Positions 48,601-59,300 are shown, counted from the first letter of the stretch. The stretch: DNA of 64,000 nt from Nageia nagi (GCA_050084985.1 JBITNC010000001.1:159154001-159218000); one strand, 5' to 3'. Numbers and translations: made by a program. The notes: generated by a model from the sequence alone, not told the origin.

Positions 48601-50775
48601 GTCTCTGACGTAGGCCCTTAGCAAACAATCTTCCTTGAGAAGCTTCTAAAGCGAGTCGTCCAATGAAAATTTACTTCTAGATCTAATGGGTTTTGATTAT
48701 TTGTTTTTCACCTTACCATAACGAGTTTGATCTACTAATTTAACTTGTGCCCTAAATTTCCATTATAGGAATCCTACGAGGTACAAAAGTTGGGAGCTTG
48801 AAAGGAGGGAGCTCCTTTTGATAGACTAAAAAAAAAAACTACTCTTCATATGCTCAATCCTTTTCTGGTCAAGTCACATGGTCATTCTCCTCAATCTTGG
48901 AAGCGGTTTAAATATGGATACTCCCAGAATTCAGAAGCGAAAAATTATTGTTCCCTGGTTTGCTATCTCCATAGTTGAACTGCTTTCTCATTATCTCTTT
49001 TAGTGCACAAACCATAAAACGTTTTATGATGATCCCGTTTTGGATGGATGGTATGTGCATGGACAATTAGAGCATCCTCTTTCCTGAGGATTTGCTGTAT
49101 GCATGGACAATGAATGTTGAAACCTGCTCTTAAATATATTTCAGTGGTACTGGGGCTTGGTTCCTGGCTTCTCCATTGACTTAACTTATTGCCTTGGAAG
49201 TTTTATAGTTATCATGATTGGTACTGGATCCATTCTGCCAACAGTTTGGTTGTGGTTATCCTGAACACATCTTGTTTTTTAAATATATTGAGCAGTGCAC
49301 TGCTTGATAATTTTAGAGAAATGGAAAATCATTGTTAGCTGAAGCTAGGGCTCTAATTTTATAATGTCATGGGGTTTTCTAGAAGATTTCTCATATAAAG
49401 CTTTGTCGGGATAGACAAATGAGCATTCTTAATCTCCCTTGGTGTATCAAACAGTTTTTCCTTGGTTTCGTGGAATCTTGGGTGTGTTTGAAGCTTTGTT
49501 CTCAGAGGTCTTTTTCTTTCTTAGATGTTCTTCCTTGTTAGGCACTCTTTTCTTAAGACAATAAAGACAATAAAGGAAAAGGAAGTCATAGGTAAATAAA
49601 ACGCAAATATTTATAGAGAACAAGAAAATTCATAGGAGCCTTTTCGGAATCAACTCAAAACTGCTGATAGCACTGGTGTTTTTCTCCTAGTAATTTCTAG
49701 GCACTGTTATGGAAACTACTTCATAACCCATCACCAATAATCAAGGAAGTACATAATTGGAAATCATGCCTAGTTGGACAATGAAACTTTTTCACCAGTC
49801 TCCATTATTTGGAGTGATTGTTGGGAGGAACTCAGAGGTATTTGTTCAATGAATTGTCTCGATGAAGTTCATTTCTTGATGGAAGTATTAGTTTTGAGCT
49901 CCATGATCAATAGGTTCCCATAAAATGCACTTTGAGACAATGAATTTCTGATTCTTGTTATTGTATATTGCTGTTGAAGGGGCAAGTGATCAAAGAGAAG
50001 TTAAACGAAAGTTGCAACTTTTGATGAAATCTTAGAAAATGATTGCCTCCATTGCTTCTTTGTTGGTCATTGGACACTAAAATGAAGACATAAGACTATC
50101 CATCTTGATCCAACAATGAAGAAAATCAGATTAGGCAAGTATTGTCAAATGGTTAGTCCAAACAGTAACCTTTTGGATGCATTTTTTATAACTATGTTGA
50201 AAAAAATTAAATAGTTGAAGTTATCTATTCATGACTACAGGGGAGCAGCCTTTTTCGAACTTAGGAAACAATAAAATATGGGACCTTACAAACAAAAAGA
50301 ATAAAGACTGAAGGGTTGTACTCTACAAGGATACTGTTTGTTGAAGAGTTTATGTGTAATGGCTGGCAGGAAGATACATTTTATTTAACATGTTTTTCCT
50401 ATCCTATGCATTTCTTGTGTTTAACTTGTTTACATATATGACAATCTGCTTTGTAAATTATGTTACAGGTTCTCTTTTGCAGCACAGAGTCTGGAAGATC
50501 ATCCTTTGTGCGGCAGCTAGAACCAGACTGGCATATTGACACAAATGCAGAGATAATCTCTCAATTATCTGTATGCTTAACAGCATTGGTTCTCTTTTTT
50601 CACTATCAAATGAGATTTCTTCTAGAATCTTTAATTTCTTACTGTTTTTTTTTGCTCATTACAGAGATTTATCCGCTATCAACTTCACATATCACCTGTT
50701 GGGGGATATATTGCCTCTAATGTGTTCGAGTCTGATAGCTTGGAGCACTATTTTGGTTACCCTCAAAATAACTGA
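30511..50775 (+). CDS. PEX22: PEX22, peroxisomal membrane anchor of PEX4 (8 exons)
   Basis: Spliced coding sequence of 831 bp, 276 residues, in exons 30511-30615, 33733-33972, 34116-34163, 35606-35662, 35755-35856, 42459-42524, 50469-50570 and 50665-50775. Every intron has GT..AG ends and phase 0. The protein has a short N-terminal helix (ELVELIRRL), one membrane segment near residues 38-54 (GSIGAIAGLALAIVFTW), a basic, then Ser/Thr-rich linker, and a C-terminal cytosolic domain with LLGVILDE, FCSTESGRSSFVRQLEPDWH and the ending HYFGYPQ. These match plant PEX22 throughout, and the length is near that of the Arabidopsis protein. Known role: PEX22 holds the ubiquitin-conjugating enzyme PEX4 at the peroxisome so that the receptor PEX5 is ubiquitinated and recycled. 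No stop or frameshift was found. Introns of 3117, 143, 1442, 92, 6602, 7944 and 94 bp; the two largest hold transposon debris. A missing alternative exon cannot be excluded. Confidence 0.93.
33733..33972 (+). CDS. PEX22: PEX22 exon 2 (membrane segment)
   Basis: 80 codons, acceptor TTTTCAG, donor GTATAA. Encodes the single membrane segment, the basic flank (RQRRLEKRR) and the Ser/Thr-rich linker. The open frame extends upstream to 33709 only because the intron has no stop there. Confidence 0.92.
34116..34163 (+). CDS. PEX22: PEX22 exon 3
   Basis: 16 codons reading LSLAQVVRQQLNGGRK, acceptor TTTTGCAG, donor GTAGAG. Begins the cytosolic domain. Confidence 0.9.
35085..35160 (-). repeat. tRNA-like (SINE-like) segment in PEX22 intron 3
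   Basis: On the minus strand, a TACAAACTGGAGGTTG stretch that could be an A box is followed about 50 nt later by TGTTTGAATCCCACC, close to a tRNA B box. This suggests a tRNA-derived SINE head. No tail or target duplication was identified. Confidence 0.3.
35606..35662 (+). CDS. PEX22: PEX22 exon 4
   Basis: 19 codons reading VTCQLLGVILDESTPEDLQ, acceptor TATTCAG, donor GTATAT. Among the best conserved parts of plant PEX22. Confidence 0.92.
35755..35856 (+). CDS. PEX22: PEX22 exon 5
   Basis: 34 codons including VRPSVVDVLLELAK and DLYLIARVLDD, acceptor ACTTACAG, donor GTAATA. Intron 4 before it is only 92 bp. Confidence 0.92.
35995..36200 (+). repeat. Imperfect tandem duplication in PEX22 intron 5
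   Basis: A segment of about 105 bp (TTGTGCCTTGTTGCC ... ATCATCTCCATCATCT) occurs twice in a row with moderate divergence. Confidence 0.6.
36935..37020 (+). repeat. 48-bp spaced duplication in PEX22 intron 5
   Basis: A 38-bp block starting TTGGATGTGTGAACTGAGCA is repeated exactly at 36935 and 36983. Confidence 0.8.
38960..39827 (+). pseudogene. Copia pol relic in PEX22 intron 5
   Basis: Successive short matches in Copia order: integrase-like KAQDLASSLWGSSINSYVLE; the linker motif KRCIFLGCNKANKS near 39237; RNase H-like AGCQDMRELTFGYHFNLG and EKQLTLTLSST near 39413-39530; and the C-terminus QLGDIFTKPTRDNFIHFKKE near 39730-39790. Most of the reverse transcriptase is missing and frames shift repeatedly. 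It is an old deleted relic in the same orientation as the gene. Confidence 0.75.
39828..40145 (+). repeat. Possible 3' LTR of the intron 5 Copia relic
   Basis: TGTTAGACTCTAGTG starts shortly after the RNase H remnant, where a 3' LTR is expected, and the segment contains a TATAAAT word near 39943. Its right end is a guess and no partner LTR was found. Confidence 0.35.
40146..41190. other. Intron 5 sequence without recognised features
   Basis: Unique-looking intron DNA. Several short frames are open but none matches a family I know. Confidence 0.4.
41195..41290 (+). repeat. Repeat copy upstream of PEX22 exon 6
   Basis: GTTGCAACAT followed about 55 bp later by AAGCATTTCAAGGATCAGT recurs at about 43030-43105. 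The translated word AKHFKDQ in the second copy recalls the end of Copia pol, so both may be RNase H C-terminal remnants. Confidence 0.4.
42459..42524 (+). CDS. PEX22: PEX22 exon 6
   Basis: 22 codons reading EKVISALNAVGVFTTGG then MNRNK, acceptor TTGTACAG, donor GTATTA. This small exon is isolated between introns of 6.6 and 7.9 kb. Confidence 0.92.
43025..43110 (+). repeat. Repeat copy downstream of PEX22 exon 6
   Basis: Second copy of the 41195-41290 sequence, about 1.8 kb away in the same orientation, so the pair brackets exon 6. Confidence 0.4.
44090..44515 (+). pseudogene. Ty3/gypsy reverse transcriptase relic in intron 6
   Basis: The reading RPSLSPCRSPIVLIHKKDGS, then RFSVDC, TLNKLIVKN, LSGVKYF, and in a shifted frame GFCDFLFMPFGFINLL and TFMRLMNDV, follows the order of the Ty3/gypsy reverse transcriptase N-terminal half. 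Stops and at least one frameshift break it; the catalytic region is missing or unreadable. Upstream DNA from about 43250 may hold decayed gag or protease sequence, but I could not confirm that. Confidence 0.75.
45361..47330 (+). pseudogene. Non-LTR (LINE) retrotransposon relic in intron 6
   Basis: Starts LAKLYTTIIAEYI, then AGFCRDHFTIEHIFTLKAII, FDYFVDFRKAVN, GVKQGCPLSPTLFDLYIDEL and the catalytic VPLLFFVDDFV with Val in place of the usual Ala. The longest open part is 45644-45994. Downstream fragments (DQRRIDHSTW, EDHFAFQCSIYYE near 46858-46905) match the C-terminal region with a Cys/His motif. 5' truncated and full of stops. It differs clearly from the L1-type LINE at 56-60 kb. Confidence 0.78.
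47331..50468. other. Intron 6 sequence without recognised features
   Basis: Open frames up to 121 codons (47496-47861 minus) have no motif I recognise. Parts are probably decayed repeats. Confidence 0.4.
50469..50570 (+). CDS. PEX22: PEX22 exon 7
   Basis: 34 codons with VLFCSTESGRSSFVRQLEP and DWHIDTNAEI, acceptor TGTTACAG, donor GTATGC. A highly conserved block of the family. Confidence 0.93.
50665..50775 (+). CDS. PEX22: PEX22 exon 8 with stop
   Basis: 36 codons plus TGA: RFIRYQLHI, then SLEHYFGYPQNN at the end. Acceptor CATTACAG. The family usually ends just after the aromatic-FG motif, as here. Confidence 0.92.
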   Translation, partial: RFIRYQLHISPVGGYIASNVFESDSLEHYFGYPQNN

Positions 50776-50968
50776 GGCATTTTACGTGAGCAAAGTTATT
50801 GTAAATTGAAAGCCCATTCAATTGTGATAAGCAGCCCATGTTGGTAGTTTTAGTGTATTTGTATTCTATCTTGGAACGAGTTTATAAACATTGTTCTCTT
50901 TGTGTCTTCCCTTTGACCCGAAGTGAAGAGGTTGTTACATGTTTGGCAACTTCTGCATTTGAAGTTAA

Positions 50969-50974
50969 AATAAA
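50969..50974 (+). terminator. Candidate PEX22 polyadenylation signal
   Basis: AATAAA 194 bp after the stop, followed by an AT-rich tract. Position is plausible for a plant 3' untranslated region; the true cleavage site cannot be read from sequence alone. Confidence 0.4.
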
Positions 50975-51330
50975 CTTTAATTAATAGGTTATTAAATTAA
51001 TTGGAATGTAGTAATCATGATTTTATCATTATATTCAATGTTTACATTTTTGTAGAAAACAATCTTCTTGTTAATGAGTTTTCTTTTTATGTCCATTTAT
51101 TCTTCAATTTCATCTGCATTTTGTCCGTCCAACTCGCCAGTATCTTATTTCAGTTCCAATTACAGCAACTGAATTGGTTCTCCACAACTTCCTCTTTTTC
51201 TGCATCCGACAAATGTCAAAGCTTACTTTACAGATAATTAACTGCGGTCAATCATTAATTGGAAACACCCATACTAAATAGGAATGGAAATTATATATCA
51301 GGATAAGTTAAGCTGGGATTCGACTCTTCT

Positions 51331-51466
51331 TACTGAATCCAACATAAGGACAAAGTGAAAGAGTTTTTTTATATATATATACACACACAGCAACCGAATC
51401 GGTTGTCCACAACTTCCTCGTCTACTTCACTGAATCCAACATAAGGACAAAGTGAAAGGGAGTTTG

Positions 51467-51533
<67 letters not shown>

Positions 51534-51620
51534 AAAATATATAAGAGATGGTTTGTGCATGTTATAGTATCTTTATTCTCAAATATGCATCTTGTATAGA
51601 GAGATGGATTGCGCATTTTA
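51331..51620. repeat. (TA)n microsatellite with flanking local duplications
   Basis: About 30 TA units at 51469-51531. A 32-bp block ACTGAATCCAACATAAGG... occurs at about 51331 and 51429. On the other side AGAGATGGTTTGTGCAT... recurs about 55 bp later. The minus-strand frames here are translations of the repeat. Confidence 0.85.
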
Positions 51621-53546
51621 TAGTGTTTTTATTCTTAAATATGTTGGAGGTGGTGTTCCCTTGTTTCTTTGTTCAAATTAAACAAATTCTTCGTTTCTAA
51701 TGCATTCTCCCATTTCCAATGCCTTGTAGAGCCTTTAATAAAATGAGAAACAAAAGGGTGAGGGCAAGGAGGATTTTGTTGTCCGTCTGTAAACTCTTTC
51801 TAATAATATTATGTTGGCTGCAAAAATTAAAACATACCAGAGTATTTTGAAGATATATAATTAGACCAATGATGAAGGCAAAATCATTTAATTAGATTTA
51901 CACCCAACTAAAGGATTTCTTATTTATTATTTTTTATATTTACATTTTCAAGCATTGACACAATTTCTGTTTTACGTTTTTGGAGTTCAAATTTGCCTCC
52001 AATAAAAGTCTCCCAACTCATCCCAAATAAAAGATGCCGTGCATTCACATTAGATTGCAATAAAAATGCCTCCAAATAAAGTCTCCCAACTCAGTCTCAG
52101 TAGATGGTGCCTGAATTCCTAGCAATAAAAATGCCCGTGATGTTTATTATTGGTTGTAACCTATACACTAACATTATAAAATTGACAAAGAAGCTCCCGT
52201 TTTTCCCTTAAGTTGACGGAGCAGGCACTGCAGTGCCTTGAATGTAAAACACTTACCGAGCCCAGCTTAGGAGTTGTGCAGTTCAGTAGGAAGCTGTGAA
52301 TAGCATCCCTCTTGCAGAACTTTACTAATAAATGTACAAAAATTAAAAAACCAAGAAATCATATCAGTTCCAAACTAGTGGCATTACAAAGGAACCTTGC
52401 ATTAACGCACCATTGACATGCATCATTGAGGAGTGACCTTTGTAAAAAGTTCACAATTCTTCTTCCTCTCGATATATCATCCCATAAATATGAAGGCAGA
52501 CAAGGCATGCTATGTGTAGCCTTGTATGAAGTCGTCAAAATAGACATCAATCTGCTTGACATCAGATGAAATCAGATCATGTCTTTTTGAAATCATCAGA
52601 GTTTTGAAGGCCTGTACTTCGCCGTTCACATCATAAGAATAATCCATTTATAGTTATAATAATCGAACGCTAATATAGGTAGCAGTAAAGATAGGTATCC
52701 ATTTCAAACTGTGAGTTTTGAACTCTTGCTCAACTTATCTCCATATAGTCTTATATAAAGCTTTTCTATAACAAATCTGCAAAGACTCCATTAATTGTTT
52801 TTAATTTTTCATCAAGTCAAACTTTACAACTTAACTCTTGATTTAATTTATCTTCAATTATGGTTTTAAACTCTTGATTTAACATCAATTGGATGCATTA
52901 GCTGCATTTTGTACTTTGAGACACCTAACAATGAATTTCTTTAAAATCAAAGTTATGGTATTCAATACTGCTAAGGAAGCTACATCCCAAATTCACTTCC
53001 ATCTTTAAAGAAAGAGCTGGAGATCACCACCTCTCATGTATACTTGTAGTTTATTTTCATTGGACCCTTTTTAGGATGAAGCTCATTGCTCAAGCTTGCA
53101 TTTATAAGGGTTATGCAACCCTTTCTTTACTTGAGAGGAGCTAATTTAGAACACATATTTTGGATATTCCAATGCCTTCTATGGGTCATTGATATGGGTC
53201 ATAGCCTTGGTCCCATAGAATGGTCTTGTGTTGAATGAGTGTAAATAACTTTTCTTTGAAGATTCATTCAATGCAAGGGCATAGTCCTCCATTCCGCTGT
53301 CCTAGCAGAGTTTGGGGTGTCACTTCTTTGCCTTGAGATCATATTTTTGATCATCAGTTATTTATATGGGTTCATGTCATAGGAGATCTCTTTGAGGGAT
53401 ACAAATGATACCCTTCCTAGCTTTATTCTCCTTGATAGGCGCCTCTTTGAGCCTTAACGAGAACAAAGAGGTTGGTATTCCTAGGTCTATAAAGTTTTAT
53501 AACCAAAACAAATAAACTTGAAATCCAAATTTGGAGTAGAACACTT
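51621..53546. other. Intergenic DNA without recognised genes
   Basis: Only short chance frames. No element ends or coding motifs were recognised. Confidence 0.4.
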
Positions 53547-53784
53547 TGATGAAATAGAGAAAAATATGGAGAGAAAATACAATCTCTATTCAACTTTGGA
53601 GCAAAATACAATAAAATGCAATACCATGAAATCAACAACAATGCTACACACCTAACTATCACTACTACATTTTAGCGATTTTGCATCATACGATGCGTCA
53701 TAAAATTACATTTTGATGTCGTGATGCAATATGCATCATTATTTTGCATGTCTACATCAATCTAAATAAAACCATTTTTTTGAC

Positions 53785-53870
53785 TCATTACTTGATGCAT
53801 TGAATGACGCATTGTATGATGCATTGCTTGACACATTGTTTGATGCATTTTAGTGCGTCAAGTGATACAT
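53785..53870. repeat. Subterminal TGATGCATTG repeats of the CACTA element
   Basis: Six or so units of 12-14 bp, such as TTGATGCATTGAA, TGACGCATTGTA and TGATGCATTGCT, sit about 125 bp inside the left end. A looser mirror set lies near the right end. Confidence 0.7.
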
Positions 53871-54185
53871 GGAAAAAAAAGAGGTGTGGATCATGCACAC
53901 AGATCATGGCATGATCCATTATCAACCATTGATGCATTCCCTTGATCGCCAATGGAGTTTTAATGGCTAGTATGATGCCATTGATGAGTAAATAAGGGAG
54001 ATTGTCCTTTATAAGAGTTTTTTTAGGGATACAAGGTTGTATTTTTAGTGATACAAGTTTGCAGGAGTTGAAGATAAGTTGGAGAATGTAGATAGTAGTG
54101 TTTATATGTATTTTACGGTAAGAAAAATATGCATTGCATGCTTCAACCACCCATGAAGTTTGGTAGAGGAGGCCCTCAAAGTTTG

Positions 54186-54513
54186 GTGGATGCCCATGAA
54201 GTTTTTGACTGTATGCTCATGGAATATGATAATTTTAGGTTACCAAAGATACAACTTTCTTCAACAAACATTGAAACTGTTTCACCAAATGCAATAAACA
54301 TCAACAATAGTCCAACCAAATGAATTCACCTTTCCCAGCATCCTCAAAGCATGCACCAAAATGAGAGATTTGTAAAAGGGTTTATACATACATCAAAGAC
54401 TTTTTAAAATATTTTTTTTATCGAATGCTATGGTTGTGAGTACCCTGTTGGACATATATGCACAATATGGAAGTGTAGAGAAGATAAACGAATTGTTTAA
54501 CAAGATGCAAACC
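54186..54513 (+). pseudogene. PPR-like gene fragments inside the CACTA element
   Basis: Two short matches to pentatricopeptide repeats: LVDAHEVFDCM near 54189-54221 (compare the usual xDAxxVFDxM) and a longer one at 54424-54513, AMVVSTLLDIYAQYGSVEKI then NELFNKM, which fits the usual ALVDMYAKCGSxExAxxLFxKM pattern over some 27 residues. The stretch between has stops. PPR proteins bind organellar RNA. These look like captured host exons, not a working gene. Confidence 0.6.
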
Positions 54514-55112
54514 CTCATCCCCATCGTGTTGATGCATTGTTTGATGCATACATGACGTATAAAGAGTCATGTATAGCGTCAATAACTCGATATATGATGC
54601 TTTGAATGACACATTACTTGATGCTTTGTTTGATAGTACCCTTAGCATCAATTGATGTGTCAAGATTTTTGCGATTTTTTTTTAAATAAGACTATGGATT
54701 GACGTATTGTATGACGCAAAATCACTAAAACGTAGTAGTGTATATACAATACACACATGAAAGGTAAAGATTCGAGTCTAAAAGATGAACTGAAACAACC
54801 TCTTTCGTTTACAAAACCATCACATGTAGTTATAAACTCAAAATGGACAACTTAATATATGCATAAGATATGAACATGTAACAAAAAACTATTAGCATAT
54901 ATGCATAACCTATTCACATGGTCAACTCGATCAAAATAAAACATGCTATACATATAACATTTTCATGATATACATGAGTTTTTCCAACTGATATATGCAC
55001 AGGGAATTTGTGTTGATATACAAATGGGGAATCTGCTTGCATGATTATAATACAAAACAAAACAAAATTGTAGGTGAATACAAAATGAGGTTAGACAAGT
55101 TAGATTTGAACA

Positions 55113-55562
55113 TTCTCCCCCTCGATGCTGAGAGGACTCACTAGTGAGTTTCTCAACTTCAAAAGTTGAGCTTTAGCCACCCCTTTTGTGAAGACATCAA
55201 CAATTTGATCATGGGTGCTACAATACCTCAACTTGTTTCTTCTTCACCATGTCACAAATGAAATGATACTTCAAATTGAAGTGCTTAGATTTGCTATGGT
55301 GGATCAGATTTTGTGTCAATTGGATGGCATTCATGTTATCACAAAAAGTAAAGTAGGTGTTTCTTACTTATCACCAATCTCTTCCAACACCTTTAGAAGC
55401 CACAAGGCTTGTGCTCTTGCTGAAGTGATTGCAATGTACTTAGCATCGGTGGAAGAGAGTGCAATTGATCCTTTATTCCTTGAGCTACAACTGATTAGTC
55501 TATAACCAAGTAAAAAATAATTGTTGGAAGTAGACTTTTGATCATCCAAAATATTGCCTCAC
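55113..55562 (-). pseudogene. Copia RNase H 3' end, minus strand
   Basis: The open part at 55364-55549 reads DDQKSTSNNYFLLG, KGSIALSSTDAKYIAITSA and RAQALWLLKVLEEIG, a textbook Copia RNase H. In other frames the sequence continues with DNMNAIQLTQN-like and KHFNLKYHFI-like words. The polypurine tract (CGAGGGGGAGAA, minus strand) is at 55113-55124, next to the 3' LTR. The rest of the element is missing beyond 55562. Confidence 0.85.
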
Positions 55563-56384
55563 TTGCTAAAGATCATGTAGCATTTACCTCAAACTATAAA
55601 ATAAGTAATTATTTATAACATTAGTTATATAATATTTTATATGAAGGAAATTCTTGTAACTATTAAGAGAATCAAACAAATATAAAAATAGTATATTAGT
55701 ATATTTATGTATGATATTGTATTTAAAGAATATTGTATTGTACATAAATTTGGACGAGAAAGTAAAGAAAATATCAATTTTTACAACTTGCTACAATTTT
55801 CCAACTACATAGTCTAGATTTTCTATGAAGTTACTAAAAAATTCAAAATCTCATTTTTTTTATCAAGGTATTTTTTTCTTTAAAATATATACTTTTGGAT
55901 ACCCTTTATTAACAAGAGAGAATTTTGACTAAAAATTAGTAAAGAAGGAATTATGATGACTTTGAGAGTCTTGACAACTTGGTGACATTCTTGATGATAT
56001 TTTAATGAACCAATGACAAAAGATAACTTGTGGTAACTAGAAATGAAATAAAATGTAAAAACAAATAGAGTTTAAAGTAATTAACAAGCTATTAAGGTTA
56101 AATATTCATTATTGTGATAAATCACCATTCTTAAGGATGAGTTGCCACATCCCTTCACAATAGATCGAAGACATACAAATGAAAATAGAGATCTAAGATT
56201 AAGGTTGTATGTTGATCATTGAAAATTTTAGCAGCTATTTGTTGAAAGAATCCCAAGAGTAGAAAGAATAAAATTTCATGGGATGTTAAATACTATTTTT
56301 AAGAGTGAACTATTTAAGCCAACTATCAAATTAGTACAAGTCTAGCTCTTGAGGCATCACAAAGAATTTGATAAGTGGATTTTT
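55563..56384. other. AT-rich DNA without recognised features
   Basis: No coding or repeat structure could be supported. Confidence 0.4.
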
Positions 56385-59300
56385 TTGGATGAAAAAGACC
56401 TCGTATTAATTACAAATCTCTTTCATACAAAAAAAGGGATGGGTGGAATTAAGAACACCTCGTGAAAAAAACACCCCAAGTAACTAGAAAGGAAAACTAA
56501 CATAAGTTAGGAAATAATATTTTCAGAACAAAAATAAACCACCAGAACAAAATAATCATCAAAATAAAAAAATGACTACCAACTACAAAAGTTATGTCCG
56601 AAACCACATACTGAAGAAAAGCCAAGTATGCATAAATCAAGAATTAAGTAGGGCATTGGGGGGAGCAAAAATTATCCACATCGCATTGGTATTCCCAACC
56701 TCTGTCGCCTAGGTTCAAGGTCCCCCAACCATCATTATTAGCATTAACTACATCACACCATATCATAGAGGGATTATCCCCATCACCCCAACCAACAATA
56801 GGATTGGATAGTGGTAGATAGATATCCTAACCACTCTAGGGTGATAAGGTGACAACTCCACAACACAAATATGCTTAGGGTTCGGTAGAGGCTGAGACCA
56901 ATGATGGCTCTATGAAGGACCTAGTGAATTATGTCCACTAGAGTAGCACTTGGTTTGAGAAGAGCGACCATAATACATGGACCTTCATTGAGGGCCAACA
57001 TGTAGGGGAACCTGACTAATGGGAAAAGATGTATTCTCCAAATAATCCAGTAAGTTACATAAATGTTGCACCTCCACATTAACGTTTTTAACCTATACAA
57101 GAACCTGCATCCAATAATAGTAAAAAATTGCATATTTATCAACAAGAGAAAAGGAAATAGAAGCTTCTTATCTTGTAAAAATTATATTATTCTTGATTTT
57201 CTAAAGATGATAAAGAATACTAAGCCAAAAAATATGCCATACTTCAGTCAGTGGTTTTATAAAATCCAAAGGATGCCCTAAAAGAGCATGGACCCATAAG
57301 TAGGAAGCGGTCAAAAAAGGATTGAAAAAGGAAAGAATCCACTCCTAAGAAACTATGGCTTTAGGACATGAAAAAAAAATGAATAAAATTCTTTGATTCT
57401 CCATAAAAAAACACAAACAAATGGCCACTCCCAAATTTAAAGCGTGTGACCAATAGGTAGCCCTTGATGAAGTAAGTTCCATGCAAAAAAACTCTGCTTA
57501 GGTTCAATATAATTTGTCCATATTACAGTGAAATGTAGTCTCTACTTGGACTAAGTAAAAAGAAGATCCCATTGATTATTTAAGGTATCAAACATAGAAA
57601 CATTGGGAGACAACCAAGCATAACCAAGATGAGGTTTAAATTTTTACATATTAATATTCTTTGGATAACACCAATCATTCCACAAAAGTTTCTAAAAATG
57701 TCTATTCAACTTGCTCCATGTGGATTTATCATCTAAATTATAGCTTTTATGAAAATTCTCCCAAGACACCCAATGCTTGGTTTGAGAAACAAAGAATTGC
57801 TTAAGAGAGTCAATTCCTTTTCTAAGAAAACGAAGAGCTTTGATCCCTCAAACATTTTCTAGGGGTAAGCCATCAATTTTGATAATAGGAGAGCAGCATA
57901 GGTTTAAAGAAGAAATGGAGGCCCTTGAAGAGTTGTGCTTACTATGCCAATTAAGCCAAGGTTTAAGGGATTCCCAGGATTTCCAAATACTCTTGATAAC
58001 AAAGGATCCAATAATCTTGATTGGAACTGGGACTGTGAGAAGCATTTGGAGATTAAATCCCTTCTAAGCTTTTACCATAAGGGAGGCCTATAGAAACACA
58101 ATGCTGAATGAGGATCTTCCAAGCCTCTTTCCCCTCCAAGGCTCAAATAATCCACTTGGCACATAAAGCATACCCTTGGTGATGGAAATCAAATATGCCA
58201 ATGCCACCAAACCTTCCGAGGAAGGTAACAAACATCCCATGCCACTCGGTGAAAGCCATGCTTGTGCTTATCAAAGGCCCAAATAAACTTTGAGAAGCTT
58301 ATCCATTTTTTGATAACAAGCTTTCAAAGGAACCCAACAAAAGAATAATAAACATGAGTGGAAGCTAAGATCTTGGAACAAATTTGATATTTTACTGCTA
58401 GAGAGAGCTTTTTAGTAGTCTAATATCCTGATTTTTTTTTCAATTTTTTGAATGATATAATTTTAAAGTTGAGCAAGTGAGGCTTGAAAAGCAAAGGGAA
58501 AACCAAGGAGCTTAAAGACATCAACAGGTTGAATCAATTTCTAAGGATAATGATCGAGACAAGAAGGTAGAGGTTTCATTGATTGTATATAACAAGAAGT
58601 CTTTTTCCATTGAATCCTAGACCCTAATGCACAACAAAAAGTATCTAGACATTCCAAGGAAGAACTAACTGACCTGTTCATCCTTATGAAGAGTCAAGAA
58701 CAAATCATCAACAAAGTGACCATTTATAAGATGTAAGTGGGAATTGGGCAAGGATATACCTTTTGTGAGACCTTGAGAAGTCTTGTGAGCAAGAAGATAA
58801 CCAAAATCTTCAACAATAAGAATGAAAAGGGAAGGAGCTAAAGGACACCCTTTTCGAATAGAGAGATCCAAAGTAATGGTATTCAATTGGAAATAGTTCA
58901 TGGTTAAGATAACAAAGGCATATATGAAAATCACTTGAAAAATTGGATGAAAAAAGGACCAAAGCAAAGGTCCTGAAGCATAGCAAGAATACACTTCCAT
59001 ACAATCCTATCATAGGTATTTTCAAAATCAATTTTAGTAAATAAAGCATATTGAGTAGAGGACCTTGCCCATTCCATGCCTTCCCAAACAACAATGATAT
59101 TGTCCAAAATACATCGCCCTTTAACAAACCTTATTTGCTCAGTTCGAATGGCTAATGGAAGTAAGGGTATTAGCTTAAGTGCTAAAGATTTAACAAGAAT
59201 CTTATAGCTTACATTCAACAATGTGATGGGTCTCCAATTAGTAATAACTTCAAGCTCAACAAGTTTTGGAATGAATTTGATATTACCTTTATTAATCACA

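Larger units (their letters stand above)
53660..54740. mobile_element. Non-autonomous CACTA (En/Spm-type) transposon
   Basis: A 1081-bp element with terminal inverted repeats of at least 40 bp: CACTACTACATTTTAGCGAT on the left and CACTACTACGTTTTAGTGAT on the right (complement), extending through GCRTCATACRATRCGTCA. A 3-bp duplication TAT flanks it (53657-53659 and 54741-54743). Subterminal arrays of TGATGCATTG-like units (about 53785-53870 and 54530-54660) fit transposase-binding repeats of this superfamily. No transposase is encoded. The interior carries PPR-like coding fragments. Confidence 0.85.
53547..55112 (-). repeat. 3' LTR of a minus-strand Copia, split by CACTA
   Basis: On the minus strand the LTR starts TGTTCAAATC at 55112, just after a purine tract, and continues to 54741, where the CACTA element interrupts it. 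It resumes at 53659 and may end ..CATCA at 53547, giving about 482 bp without the insert. The far end is inferred from a TG..CA boundary only; the partner LTR is not in the window. Confidence 0.5.

Noticed and set aside
51369-51616. Two minus-strand ORFs with Tyr-Ile runs
   Set aside because: Translation of the (TA)n microsatellite.
53788-54150. 120-codon minus-strand ORF ending in CIKQCVKQC-like repeats
   Set aside because: Its C-terminus is a translation of the CACTA subterminal repeats, and the rest has no motif.
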